This document shows positions 1 to 6,800 of a DNA stretch of 10,698 bases, piece after piece (the stretch's first letter is position 1; every line of letters begins with the position of its first letter). Under the pieces are notes generated by a model that saw only the letters and a program-made list of their open reading frames with translations, did not search any database and had not been told where the DNA came from. A program made the translations under genes and the position numbers. Origin of the DNA: Euperipatoides rowelli (lineage: Eukaryota; Onychophora; Udeonychophora; Euonychophora; Peripatopsidae); assembly GCA_003024985.2 (NCBI GenBank), contig PXIH01S0036992.1. The stretch is one strand, 5' to 3'.

Positions 1-59
1 GCACAATTACATTATGTATACTTCACGCTTGGAATATTAACAAATGCCAGCTTTACATT

Positions 60-300
60 GAATTACTATAATTTTTTTCATCCAATTTTTCCTGGGGCAT
101 GGGGGGGGGGGGGGGGGGGGGGAGCAGGGAAATGACCCGGGGGGGGGGAGCATTTTTAATCTAATCTTTCCTGGGGGGGGGAGTGGTGACTTGATACTTA
201 CCTCTTGCAACTTTATATTATCTGCATATTTGGTTGTTCTCATTTTATAGGGGGAGAATGCCTGCCATTTTTGCCCCCCCCCACACCCCCTGCGGACACC
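60..300. repeat. G-run/C-run low-complexity repeat with an internal duplication
   Basis: The + strand has G runs at 101-122 (22 G), 139-148 and 173-181, then C runs at 274-282 and 286-290. Two degenerate copies of one block can be seen: 71-100 and 151-180 each read as a T-rich stretch, then ATC(C/T)AAT(C/T)TTT or similar, then CCTGGGG. The block was therefore duplicated, possibly as part of a mobile-element remnant. The G runs could form quadruplexes, and the opposing C runs could pair with them. Runs this long are prone to slippage and sequencing error, so their exact lengths are unreliable. No transposase or coding signature was found. Confidence 0.55.
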
Positions 301-328
301 CATGCTTCTGTGTATATTATATTTTTGT

Positions 329-345
329 GTGTATACAGTATACAC
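329..345. repeat. Short near-perfect palindrome
   Basis: A 17-bp inverted repeat with arms GTGTATAC and GTATACAC around a single A, within a TA-rich stretch (about 300-480). It could extrude as a small cruciform. In such AT-rich sequence it may be chance or part of a TA/CA microsatellite. No function is implied. Confidence 0.4.
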
Positions 346-494
346 TATTAAAGATAAACAATAAATGTATAGATAATATGTCTATGTATATTAAAATATT
401 ATACAGTAGCCTATATACATGCATATATACACTGTATGTGTATGTATTGTATTCACTAATATATTAATAATAATCATTATTTTGTGAATTACAG

Positions 495-563
495 TGTGTT
501 CCCTCCCTCCATACCAGGGCTCCTCCTCTGATGATTAAGGCTATTATGAAACAAGCTTCTCAG
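495..563 (+). other. Candidate protein-coding exon, unidentified
   Basis: A 69-bp segment preceded by an acceptor-like AATTACAG and followed by a donor-like CAG|GTGGTA. It is exactly 23 codons long and is open in the first frame, which includes the peptide RAPPLMIKAIMKQASQ. It is about half GC, against surroundings of roughly a quarter GC. The second frame is closed. The third frame ends in SSSDD and a stop at about 536-538, so this could instead be a terminal exon with its 3' UTR running to the AATAAA at 741-746. The polypyrimidine tract is weak. I do not recognise the peptide, and neither partner exon can be seen. A chance open segment remains quite possible. Confidence 0.25.
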
Positions 564-1329
564 GTGGTAAAAATAATATAAGGCATTAAATTGTAATACA
601 TATTTATGTTAAAACTTATGTATGTGATTTATATGTTTTATAATATTACTAAAAAATATGTTAGAAGCCCCTTTACTGGAAGTTTGGTGCTCATTCAACT
701 TTATTATTGGGAGGTTAAGAGGTTATGTGTTTTCTCATTCAATAAACTTTAAGCTAATAATAATCTTTAACTTTCATTTATTTTCATCGGTCACACATCT
801 TTTTTAAGATAAAAAAACAATCATCTTGAAATTAGATTTAAAAACACCTAATTAATCTATAGTATAATTACAAGTGGTAATTATTTAAATGATGGCATGG
901 TCTTACTTCTATAGACCCTGGTAGTGGCCAACTATTGTAGTTTATCAAAAAATTATACAAATAATATTACTATAACATTCAACTTTTTTTTATTTTATTG
1001 AAATTAGGCTTTATTTTTTTGCCTTTCTGTAGTCAGAAAAAAATAAATTTGTACAGATTATTTACAGTAGTTTTAATTTCACTGCTTAAATTGTCAAGTT
1101 GATGCATGATGTCATAACAATAAATGACTTTTAAATGTAATAAATTACTTTTAAAAAGTAATAAAAATAAATTTATGATTTCAGATTATTTTAAACATTG
1201 ATTTTCTAAAAAGAGAAAGTTTGGATTTACAATGTAAGAAAGAAAAGTTTATATTTATATTTTAATTACTGTTATTTAGAAATGATATTTTGTTCTGTTT
1301 AAACTAAATTATTTTGTAGAAATACAAAT
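564..1329. other. AT-rich non-coding stretch
   Basis: No open frame, RNA gene or recognisable repeat is visible. The stretch is mostly A/T, with homopolymer runs of T and A. An AATAAA hexamer at 741-746 could be a poly(A) signal for a + strand transcript ending here (see 495-563), but the hexamer is expected by chance in sequence this AT-rich. Confidence 0.5.
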
Positions 1330-1475
1330 GAACGACCATTATTTTCAAAATAAAAGGAACTATTTTCTGGCGTTCGTTCCTAGTTTTTAAAATGAACTAG
1401 TTCCTGGCTCGTTCCTTGAAAAAGGAACTAATCCAAGGAACTCGTTCCTTTGGATTACGTTCCTACTCAACACTG
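1330..1475 (-). mobile_element. hAT-like DNA transposon terminus or MITE end, foldback type
   Basis: Read on the minus strand, the segment starts at 1475 with CAGTGTTGAGTAGGAACG. hAT-superfamily terminal inverted repeats typically begin with CAGTG or CAGNG. Next comes a dense set of GGAAC/GTTCC motifs in both orientations. Two arms, about 1424-1443 and 1443-1465, are near-perfect inverse complements (core AAGGAAC, ATCC). Clustered subterminal motifs of this kind are common at hAT ends, where transposase binds. No second CAGTG terminus with a matching 8-bp target duplication (AAGATTAG at 1476-1483) was found to the left, so this looks like one end of a truncated element. No transposase is present. 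The superfamily assignment rests on this terminal motif alone. Confidence 0.5.
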
Positions 1476-1735
1476 AAGATTAGTTCACCTATAGGTTATC
1501 CTAGGGTTACGGTAAGGTTAGGACTGTAAAGAAAATATAGTAAAATTGGTGAAAAAATGCTAATACCATACGTTACTACGTTTTGTCTAGCGACTCCTAA
1601 TGTTAATTGTGTTGGTCGGCAGATAACGGAATCTGACCTTTTTTTCGTTTGAATATTTGGAAACATTAAGAGATTTAATCATTTTTGCTAATAACATTTT
1701 TTCGTTTCTAAAATAATAAATGGGCAGAGGAAGTA
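1476..1735. other. Unassigned AT-rich stretch
   Basis: No open frame or RNA gene is visible. The start (about 1490-1530) has several loose GGTTA/TTAGG-like pieces, too degenerate to call an arthropod-type TTAGG telomeric repeat. Confidence 0.4.
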
Positions 1736-1794
1736 GGGGGGGGGGATGGGTTAGGAGAGGGGCTTACGGTGTAGCCTGTAGGGGGTATGGGGGA
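1736..1794 (+). repeat. G-rich tract with G-quadruplex potential
   Basis: Runs of GGG or longer occur at 1736-1745, 1748-1750, about 1759-1762, 1781-1785 and 1789-1793, with short spacers. The tract also includes GGTTAGGAG. Four or more G runs within 60 bases satisfy the usual quadruplex pattern on the + strand. Nothing ties it to a promoter here. Confidence 0.45.
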
Positions 1795-2050
1795 TAACTA
1801 GGGCCTATTGTATTTTAATTCACAATGGGATTTTCAGCGAGTTGTTTTAGCCAGCAACAAGTCATTCACAGGAGTTAACAAGGTATAAAAACCAGTCGGA
1901 ATATTTCACAATTGATAAGAATGGGGAAAAAAATTGTTTAAAAAAAAAATTATTATTATTATTATGAGAGTTTATTAAACAAAAAATAATTACACTAGGG
2001 AGATATATAAATCAAAGCTCAAAACGATGTACAGTAGGTCTATACGGTAT
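1795..2050. other. AT-rich stretch with a small ATT microsatellite
   Basis: A run of A followed by about five ATT units lies near 1941-1965. Otherwise nothing recognisable. Confidence 0.45.
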
Positions 2051-2086
2051 TACAAAAATATATTATATTACAAAAATATATTATAT
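2051..2086. repeat. Exact 18-bp tandem duplication
   Basis: The unit TACAAAAATATATTATAT occurs twice, at 2051-2068 and 2069-2086, with no mismatch. An exact copy in otherwise diverged AT-rich DNA suggests a recent slippage event. Confidence 0.8.
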
Positions 2087-2871
2087 TATAAAGGTTAAAT
2101 GCTTAAATTCAAGGAAAAACATTGAATAATCATTAAAGTTAGAAAGCCAAAATAAAAGTAATAAAAAGTTACATGGAATTGATTAATTTAGTTAAGGCTG
2201 GAGTTCGGTAAGCCTCAATTACCATTTTAAAAAAATCTATCTACTATCTCTTATATTACAACTCCCAGTAGTTCTATCACTCTGTAGCTTAGGCCTATAT
2301 GCTTTCTTTAATATTAGTATATTCTATCCTAGTATGGATTCAAATTTCATTAGAATATACTTAGAATCAATCAAACATGTTACGTTCCATATAAAAATGG
2401 CGGACCGCATTCATTCGGTACTGTTTATTTTTCTATCGGCATCTATAAATTAATTTCTATTCTGATTTTTTATACAATCATATAATCTAATTAAATAAAA
2501 TACGCTCTATCCAGACATACATTCAGTTCTTAGTTATTCAATAATATAGATACTGTACATTAAAATGAATATTCTAGGAGGTTCTAATGTTATTTTTACC
2601 GTTTAATTATCTATCTTAACCTACCTCTAAAATTTCAAGTGGATTGAATGCTTAATAAAAATTTCAATTTTTTTAAGGCCCTCTAGCTTCTACACCTTTT
2701 AAGATACAATCTTATAATTTCATAAACATATTTTACACTACTAAGACATAACAAATCTCGAATAATAACCAAATCTTAAAAACTTTAAAAATTTTCAATT
2801 TTTTTAAAAAAAAATCGATCACTATCTTGGATTATTGCACATGATCCCCCATCTTGAATTATGGGTAATGT
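2087..2871. other. AT-rich non-coding stretch
   Basis: No gene is recognised. Two similar AAAAATTT(T)CAATTTTTTTAA segments occur near 2656 and 2787, and could be chance in such AT-rich sequence. A tiny open frame opens at AAAATGGCGGAC (ATG 2397-2399) and closes at 2451-2453 after 18 codons. Its start context resembles both a good Kozak context and a YY1-type ATGGCGG element, but nothing around it supports a gene. Confidence 0.4.
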
Positions 2872-3031
2872 GTCCTAGAACTCCCTCACCTATTGAGCAG
2901 TGACTGTTCTAGAACCCTCTATACTACTGAGCATGACTGTTCTAGAAACCTCTATACTACTGAGCATGACTGTTCTAAAACCTAGACAGGAAGTACCAAA
3001 AGTGACCTACTGCGCATGACTGCTCTAAAAG
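2872..3031. repeat. Minisatellite, 33-bp unit, about 4.5 copies
   Basis: Units start at 2872, 2906, 2939, 2972 and 3022 (the last partial). Each starts G(T/C)(T/C)CTA(G/A)AA and ends GAGCA(T/G)TGACT or GCATGACT. Units two and three are each 33 bp and nearly identical. Unit one is 34 bp and diverged. Unit four is 50 bp because of an inserted segment containing GGAAGTACC. The graded divergence suggests recent duplication at the array centre. Confidence 0.85.
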
Positions 3032-3208
3032 GAACATATTCTATCTACTATGAATAAATTTTATGCCTATTAGCCTAAATTCAAATCCATCATTCCGCTA
3101 ATACGCACATCTATAGGTACAATTTTCAGCAAATTAATCTAACAAGAGGATAATAGTGACTACAATAAAATAAATGTTTTTCTTTTCATTATTTCCACTG
3201 AAAAATTT

Positions 3209-3370
3209 ATGTTTAGAGAGCTAGAGAATGTTAAAAAAAAAGGGTCACAAAAATCATACTTGGCGATTCGTCAATTCATTATGGTCAAGCTTAATCTTGA
3301 ATCCTTGGAATCTAGGCGTTCACACAAAATTGATAAATTATCCACTTCATTTTTTTCAAACTATATCAAT
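3209..3370 (+). pseudogene. Possible LINE (non-LTR retrotransposon) RT C-terminal remnant
   Basis: The translated segment has LENVKKK at about residues 5-11 and LNLESLESRR at residues 28-37 (3290-3319). Many non-LTR retrotransposons end their reverse-transcriptase ORF with a similar pattern: LE-x-VQ-rr, then about 25-30 residues, then L-x-x-L-x-x-RR-x-x-x-x-x-L. The order and approximate spacing fit, but VQRRAARF is not preserved. The open frame ends at 3415, and nothing RT-like lies upstream in the same frame. This would be a short 5'-truncated remnant, as is usual for LINE copies. The call rests on pattern memory, not an alignment, and chance similarity is a real alternative. Confidence 0.4.
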
Positions 3371-3415
3371 ATTTACCAAATAAATGTATCTCTGTCTCTT
3401 CTCATGGTAAGCTAA

Positions 3416-4011
3416 CAAATACGGTACTTTAGATTATATATACTGTAAGAACTAATAGATGTTCAATTTCATCAAATCCTACAATGTTAAGAAGAATGAA
3501 ACAAGAATGATAGCAACTTGAACAATTGTTAATCCTTGATAATTGTCCTTTTTCTATATACATTAACTATTCAATTATTATTTTTTGTCGAAATAACTTA
3601 AATCCATTTGGGCTAGGGTTTTTACATAATTATCCTATTATAATAAAGTTTTTTTTTTTACAGTAAATAAATAAACCATTGTTTGATTTACAAAAACACA
3701 AGCCTAGCATGAATCAAGAATTAACTCTAGTCCTTCCTTAATCTTTTTGCGATTAAATATAATTACAATTTAGCATTGATAATACAATATATTAATTTAT
3801 TAGAATAAAGAAAAATAAGCGGGAGAGGAAACTATAACGTACAAAAACATTTTTTTTTTTTTGTAACAATAGAAACTCAAGTATGTTGGAAGTCACAAAA
3901 CAATAAAAGAAAGAAAATGCTGTACTTATTAATACTAAATTACTCTATACATGTTGTATAGGAGTTCATTCATCTCTTTTTATTAGAGGATATGATGTAG
4001 AGTTTTGTTCA
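3416..4011. other. AT-rich non-coding stretch
   Basis: No gene, RNA or clear repeat is seen. A T-run ending in TTTTACAG at about 3651-3663 resembles a strong splice acceptor, but the sequence after it closes at once in one frame and is AT-rich in all, so no exon is called. An ambiguous base follows at 4012. Confidence 0.45.
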
Positions 4012-4012
4012 N

Positions 4013-4064
<52 letters not shown>
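4013..4064. repeat. ATCT tetranucleotide microsatellite, 13 units
   Basis: Thirteen uninterrupted ATCT units (52 bp) preceded by an ambiguous base at 4012. Uninterrupted arrays of this length are usually polymorphic by slippage. The N suggests sequencing difficulty at the edge, so the true unit count may differ. Confidence 0.97.
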
Positions 4065-4444
4065 CACTTGTAGTAAACCATTTATTTTAAATAAAAATAA
4101 ATTACCTCTCACAGAGAGGAAACCCATTTTATTTACAACTGTATGAAACAATGATTTTACAAAGAATAATTTTAATACATTTCTTAAAATTCATATATAC
4201 TGTTTTTCAGACACATAAAAACATTAAAACACTACTGTTCTAAATTGGGACAAATTCCAGGATAAATGTCTTCCCCAGATTTGTACAGGTGACCTTGAGG
4301 TTAACGGTTTGGCCAAGTGGGCAGCTTTTACAACTGGAAGAACCCGGCAGGGCTAGTAGTAAACTATTCTTTGTACTACTGTATCAAATATTTATCCACC
4401 ACTTGTATTAATATTGAAAAATTAGTTGACATAATGAAACAACA
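4065..4444. other. Intergenic stretch with a more GC-rich island at about 4240-4360
   Basis: Most of this stretch is AT-rich and featureless. The island has ordinary-complexity sequence, including TGGCCAAGTGG (about 4311-4321). That fits the Pol III A-box consensus and resembles the start of tRNA-Leu/Ser-type D arms. No B box (GGTTCRANNCC) follows within 100 bases, so no tRNA or SINE is called. One + strand frame is open for about 35 codons across the island. It could be a diverged transposon piece or a conserved non-coding fragment. Confidence 0.3.
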
Positions 4445-4579
4445 TGCATAAGACAAAGGAAACTTAAGGTTACATAAGACAATGAAGACTTAAGGTTACA
4501 TTATGCAACTAAGACAAGATTACATAAGACAATGAAGACTCAAGGTTACAAGATGTAATGAAGACTTAAGGTTACATAA
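4445..4579. repeat. 26-bp minisatellite, left part (about five units)
   Basis: The unit is about 26 bp, starts CATAAGACAAAG or CATAAGACAATG, and ends ACTTAAGGTTA. Units start near 4445, 4472, 4498, 4523 and 4549, and a final partial unit (CATAA, 4575-4579) stops at the retrotransposon. The same unit resumes after the 3' LTR at 9591, so one ancestral array was split by insertion. Units differ by substitutions and small deletions, so the array is not recently homogenised. Confidence 0.9.
4575..4579. repeat. 5-bp target site duplication, left copy
   Basis: CATAA directly precedes the TGTTGGG start of the 5' LTR, and CATAA directly follows the 3' LTR at 9591-9595. Five bp is the usual Ty1/copia duplication length. 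Because CATAA begins nearly every unit of the host minisatellite, the match is less independent than it would be in unique sequence. Confidence 0.75.
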
Positions 4580-4873
4580 TGTTGGGACTATTATTGTTGT
4601 TGATACAACAGATATTATGTTGCGGTTTATTTGAAACTATGTTAGACCGATCAATATTTCAGGGGGGTTGGAATATTTTTAGTATGCAGCACCATGTGCA
4701 TGTTTTTTTCCTGGGGTTAAATACTACTGATATCTCTTTGTGTGTGTGACTCTCCAATATGGTGTTATGAGATTAAAGCATCCATTTAACTACATGTATT
4801 GTGTCAGTCTCATGTTATTTCATATCCATGTTAATTGTAAGCCTTTATGCCAATTTTAAATCATAATCCAATA
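4580..4873 (+). repeat. 5' LTR, 294 bp
   Basis: It starts TGTTGGG and ends CCAATA, close to an inverted repeat of the start (CCCAACA expected). The right edge is fixed by the primer site, which begins at the next base. The counterpart is 9292-9590. No clear TATA box is seen. An arthropod-type initiator TCAGT lies at 4804-4808, and a poly(A)-like ATTAAA at 4772-4777; both are conserved in the 3' LTR. The final 70 bp (4804-4873) differ from the other LTR at one position only, although the first 224 bp are only about 84% identical. Confidence 0.95.
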
Positions 4874-4889
4874 GGTTATGGGCCCAGCA
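4874..4889 (+). promoter_or_regulatory. Primer-binding site for a half initiator-methionine tRNA
   Basis: The 16 bases GGTTATGGGCCCAGCA are exactly complementary to the anticodon arm of animal tRNA-iMet, covering GCUGGGCCCAUAACC. The first base after the LTR pairs with about nucleotide 39 of the tRNA. This matches the 5' 39-nucleotide tRNA-iMet fragment known to prime reverse transcription in Drosophila copia. The usual complement of a tRNA 3' end (TGG...) is absent. The site touches the LTR with no spacer and has no mismatch, although the rest of the element is badly decayed. Confidence 0.93.
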
Positions 4890-5018
4890 AAAACAATTTG
4901 AACTATGGATGGTTTGTGGATACAAGGCTATATTTGCTGCTCACAGGGCCTTTTTGGCATCATCTTTATGTTATGTGCAGTAAACTCATGAAATTTGTAT
5001 ATTAATTCTTCATTAATA
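4890..5018 (+). other. Retrotransposon 5' untranslated leader
   Basis: About 130 bases lie between the primer site and the gag start codon at 5019. They hold no substantial open frame. The packaging signal of such elements often lies here, but none can be recognised. Confidence 0.6.
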
Positions 5019-5775
5019 ATGGACATCTTTGAGAATAAAACATCTATAGTAAAGTTGGGGAATGGAAACTATCAAATTTGGAAGTTTAAAGCAGAGATGC
5101 TCCTAACTAGGGACGAATTATGGGATGTGGTCAGTGAAGAAAAATGGTCAAGAAATGGCAACCATTGCATTGCTGGTAGAAGATAGCCAGTTGTCTTATA
5201 TTCATAAACAGCAAACTACAAGAGAATTGTGGACAGCTCTAAGAAATTTGCATGAACGAAGTAATTTGTGTAGCAAACTGTTTTTATTGAGAAAGCTTTA
5301 TCGAAAAAGGCTGGAAAGAGGTGAATCAAAGTGCCATCATATAAGTGGATTATTGGAGATCATAGATCAATTACAAAGCATAGGAGAAAAATTAAAAGAG
5401 TATCATATGGCTACATTGCTTCTTTGTAGTTTACCAGAGTCTTGTGATACATTAATCACAGCACTTGAGGCTGTCGTCATCAAGAAAGTGAACTAACAAT
5501 GGAATTGGTAAGAGGCAAACTCTTGGATGAGGCTGATAGAAGACATAGGCTGGAGGTAAGGTTAGTTATTTTAAGATTGATAATAGCTTTAAAATTAAAT
5601 GAAAGGAATCCTAGAAATGTTTGTGAGTTACAAAAATGTTATCATTGTCAAAAGACTGGTCATTAAAAGAAAGATTGTTGAATGGTTAAAATGATGAAAC
5701 CAGCCAGTCGCAAGGATAAAGAAATGAGAGGTGAGTCTTTAAAAATTGCTCATAAATCAGGATAATTGTGAAGTC
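5019..5775 (+). pseudogene. Copia-type gag, broken
   Basis: The start at ATG 5019-5021 precedes KLGNGNYQIWKFKAEMLL, the typical N-terminal block of copia Gag (UBN2/DUF4219-like). That block forms the capsid shell and binds element RNA. The first frame runs to a stop at 5184-5186, but homology passes to another phase near 5140-5150. It continues there through ELWTALRNLHER and LLLCSLPESCDTLI to a stop at 5494-5496. It then returns to the first phase around 5485-5500 (ELTMELVRGKLLDEADRR). A CCHC zinc knuckle follows at 5637-5678 with a stop inside it. At least two phase changes and several stops make it non-functional. The nested SINE interrupts the reading path just downstream. Confidence 0.9.
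5637..5678 (+). pseudogene. Gag CCHC zinc knuckle (nucleocapsid), with internal stop
   Basis: The codons give C-Y-H-C-Q-K-T-G-H, then TAA (5664-5666), then K-K-D-C. This keeps the exact C-x2-C-x4-H-x4-C spacing of retroelement nucleocapsid zinc knuckles, which bind the element's RNA. All four metal ligands remain. The stop sits directly after the histidine. The phase matches the gag start at 5019. Confidence 0.93.
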
Positions 5776-5790
5776 AAGAATCTAGTTCTA
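5776..5790. repeat. Target site duplication of the nested SINE, left copy
   Basis: AAGAATCTAGTTCTA here matches AAGAATCTTGTTCTA at 6187-6201 at 14 of 15 positions. The length and AT-rich, A-starting sequence fit LINE-type target-primed reverse transcription. Confidence 0.88.
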
Positions 5791-6186
5791 GTCAAGGTGG
5801 CGTGGTCGTGCGGTATTCTACCCGGCCACGGTGTGCTTGATATATAAGGGGATCGTAGGTTCGATCCCCGGGCAGCCCCGGTGCCGAAAAACTTGATGAA
5901 TTTTCTTTCGTCGTTTGGAGGTACCGGGGAATTTAATAGTGTAGTATCATACTAATTATGTTTAATTTCAGACATAAATGGATTAAAGGCATAAAGAAAA
6001 GGATATTTGGACATGAGAACGATTGACGGAAATGGCAGTATATAAGAAGAGTCCTAGCATCATTGTAGTATCCAGAAAAACAGAAGATTGTTAGTGATTC
6101 AAATTGTAAATAGTGTAAATAAACATTGTAAATAAATATGTATAAAGACGCAGTTCCTCAGGAAGAATTTCAATAAAAAAAAAAGA
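5791..6186 (+). mobile_element. tRNA-derived SINE or SINE-headed retroposon nested in the copia element
   Basis: The 396-bp insert lies between matching 15-bp duplications. It begins with a Pol III-type promoter: an A-box-like TGGCGTGGTCG (5798-5808, one departure from consensus) and a perfect B box GGTTCGATCCC (5858-5868). The B-box region forms an 8-bp hairpin, GGGGATCG (5848-5855) with CGATCCCC (5862-5869). The body (about 5885-5940) includes TTTCGTCGTTTGGAG, of the kind seen in shared SINE central domains of invertebrates, but I cannot name the family. The 3' part has three TGTAAATA copies near 6105-6134, AATAAA at about 6172-6177, and an A-rich end. Such an RNA would be mobilised in trans by a partner LINE. 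It encodes no protein. Part of 5941-6186 could instead be a captured non-SINE transcript. Confidence 0.85.
5798..5868 (+). promoter_or_regulatory. Internal Pol III promoter (A and B boxes) of the SINE
   Basis: TGGCGTGGTCG at 5798-5808 and GGTTCGATCCC at 5858-5868 are the A and B boxes. Their starts are 60 bases apart, wider than in a typical tRNA but within the range for SINEs. The B box fits GGTTCRANNCC exactly. The flanks do not pair as a tRNA acceptor stem, so this is a SINE head and not a working tRNA gene. Confidence 0.82.
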
Positions 6187-6201
6187 AAGAATCTTGTTCT
6201 A
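6187..6201. repeat. Target site duplication of the nested SINE, right copy
   Basis: AAGAATCTTGTTCTA follows the A-rich tail directly and matches 5776-5790 with one mismatch. The copia coding homology resumes right after it. Confidence 0.88.
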
Positions 6202-6510
6202 ATGACTATTACTGTTTTAGTATTTTTAATGGGCCTTGTTCTAGTGGTTGATTCTGGGGCAACCACACACATGTCTATTGACAAAGGATTTTTTTCTAAA
6301 CTAAGAGAATATGAAAATGATAAAGATGTATTCATGGCAGATAAAAGTATAATTAAAGCTAAAGGGATTAGAGAGGGATTTTTAAAGTGCAACACACAAT
6401 CAAACATGATTAATAATATAAAGCTAGAAAATGTATTATATGTTCCTAGTCTTGATACTAGTTTATTATCAGTTAAAAGATTGGCAAAGTTGAATTATAA
6501 CATTTTTTGA
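6202..6510 (+). pseudogene. Copia pol: aspartic protease segment
   Basis: DSGATTHM, with the catalytic Asp at 6250-6252, is the signature of the copia retropepsin, which cleaves the Gag-Pol polyprotein inside the particle. Downstream NVLYVPSLDTSLLSVKRLAKL is the conserved C-terminal part of this domain (LYVP, LLSV). The apparent ATG at 6202 is fortuitous: natural copia protease is internal to a Gag-Pol polyprotein, and this ATG lies just after the SINE duplication. The frame closes at 6508-6510 in a run of six T (6503-6508), where homology changes phase, so an indel there is likely. Confidence 0.93.
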
Positions 6511-6800
6511 GAAGGATTATTGTGTGATTAGACAGAGAAATACTACTACAGCTACAGTCACATTAGATCCCATGCTTTACAAATTAGATACAACATATGA
6601 AACAAATATAGCCAAAAGTTCTCAGCATACAAATTATGTGCATATGTGGCACCGCAGACTTGGCCGTCGCAATCCTAAATCATCAAAAAGCTCCAAGCTG
6701 ATGGTTTAGTTAAAGGCATGTAATGAACAGTTTAAATGTACTAGTTGTATTAAAGGGTAAATTACCAACAAACTGTCCCTAAGGTATCAATTACGAGAAC
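6511..6800 (+). pseudogene. Copia pol: GAG-pre-integrase / integrase HHCC zinc segment
   Basis: The phase starting near 6509 carries HMWHRRLGR (6641-6667), matching the LWHRRLGH motif of the integrase N-terminal zinc domain. The second zinc histidine has become Arg (CGT at 6665-6667), consistent with a CAT to CGT transition. The C-x2-C pair is at 6737-6748 (CTSC), with a stop three codons later. At least one phase change lies between the two halves, around 6690-6735. The domain organises integrase on viral DNA ends in intact relatives; here it is dead. Confidence 0.88.

Noticed and set aside
37-345. Minus-strand open frame of about 102 codons over the G-run region
   Set aside because: It is made of Pro/Gly-rich low-complexity peptide from homopolymer runs, has no domain, and its frame depends on uncertain run lengths.
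234-467. Plus-strand open frame of about 77 codons
   Set aside because: The composition is biased by TA-rich sequence (Tyr, Ile, Leu) and there is no recognisable motif.
1490-1530. TTAGG-like telomeric repeat
   Set aside because: The pieces are irregular and non-tandem, and do not hold a 5-bp period.
2397-2453. Short open frame starting AAAATGGCGGAC
   Set aside because: It has only 18 codons and no splice or homology support. A good start context alone is not enough.
3651-3665. Strong splice-acceptor-like T run followed by ACAG
   Set aside because: It is followed directly by TAAATAAATAAA and AT-rich sequence with no open frame or donor.
5796-5880. Possible functional tRNA gene
   Set aside because: A and B boxes are present, but the acceptor and anticodon arms do not pair and the box spacing is wide. 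It heads a longer insert with target duplications, so it is a SINE.
6099-6407. Minus-strand open frame antisense to the SINE tail and protease
   Set aside because: It is a shadow of the + strand protease region and spans the SINE junction, so it cannot be an ancestral gene.
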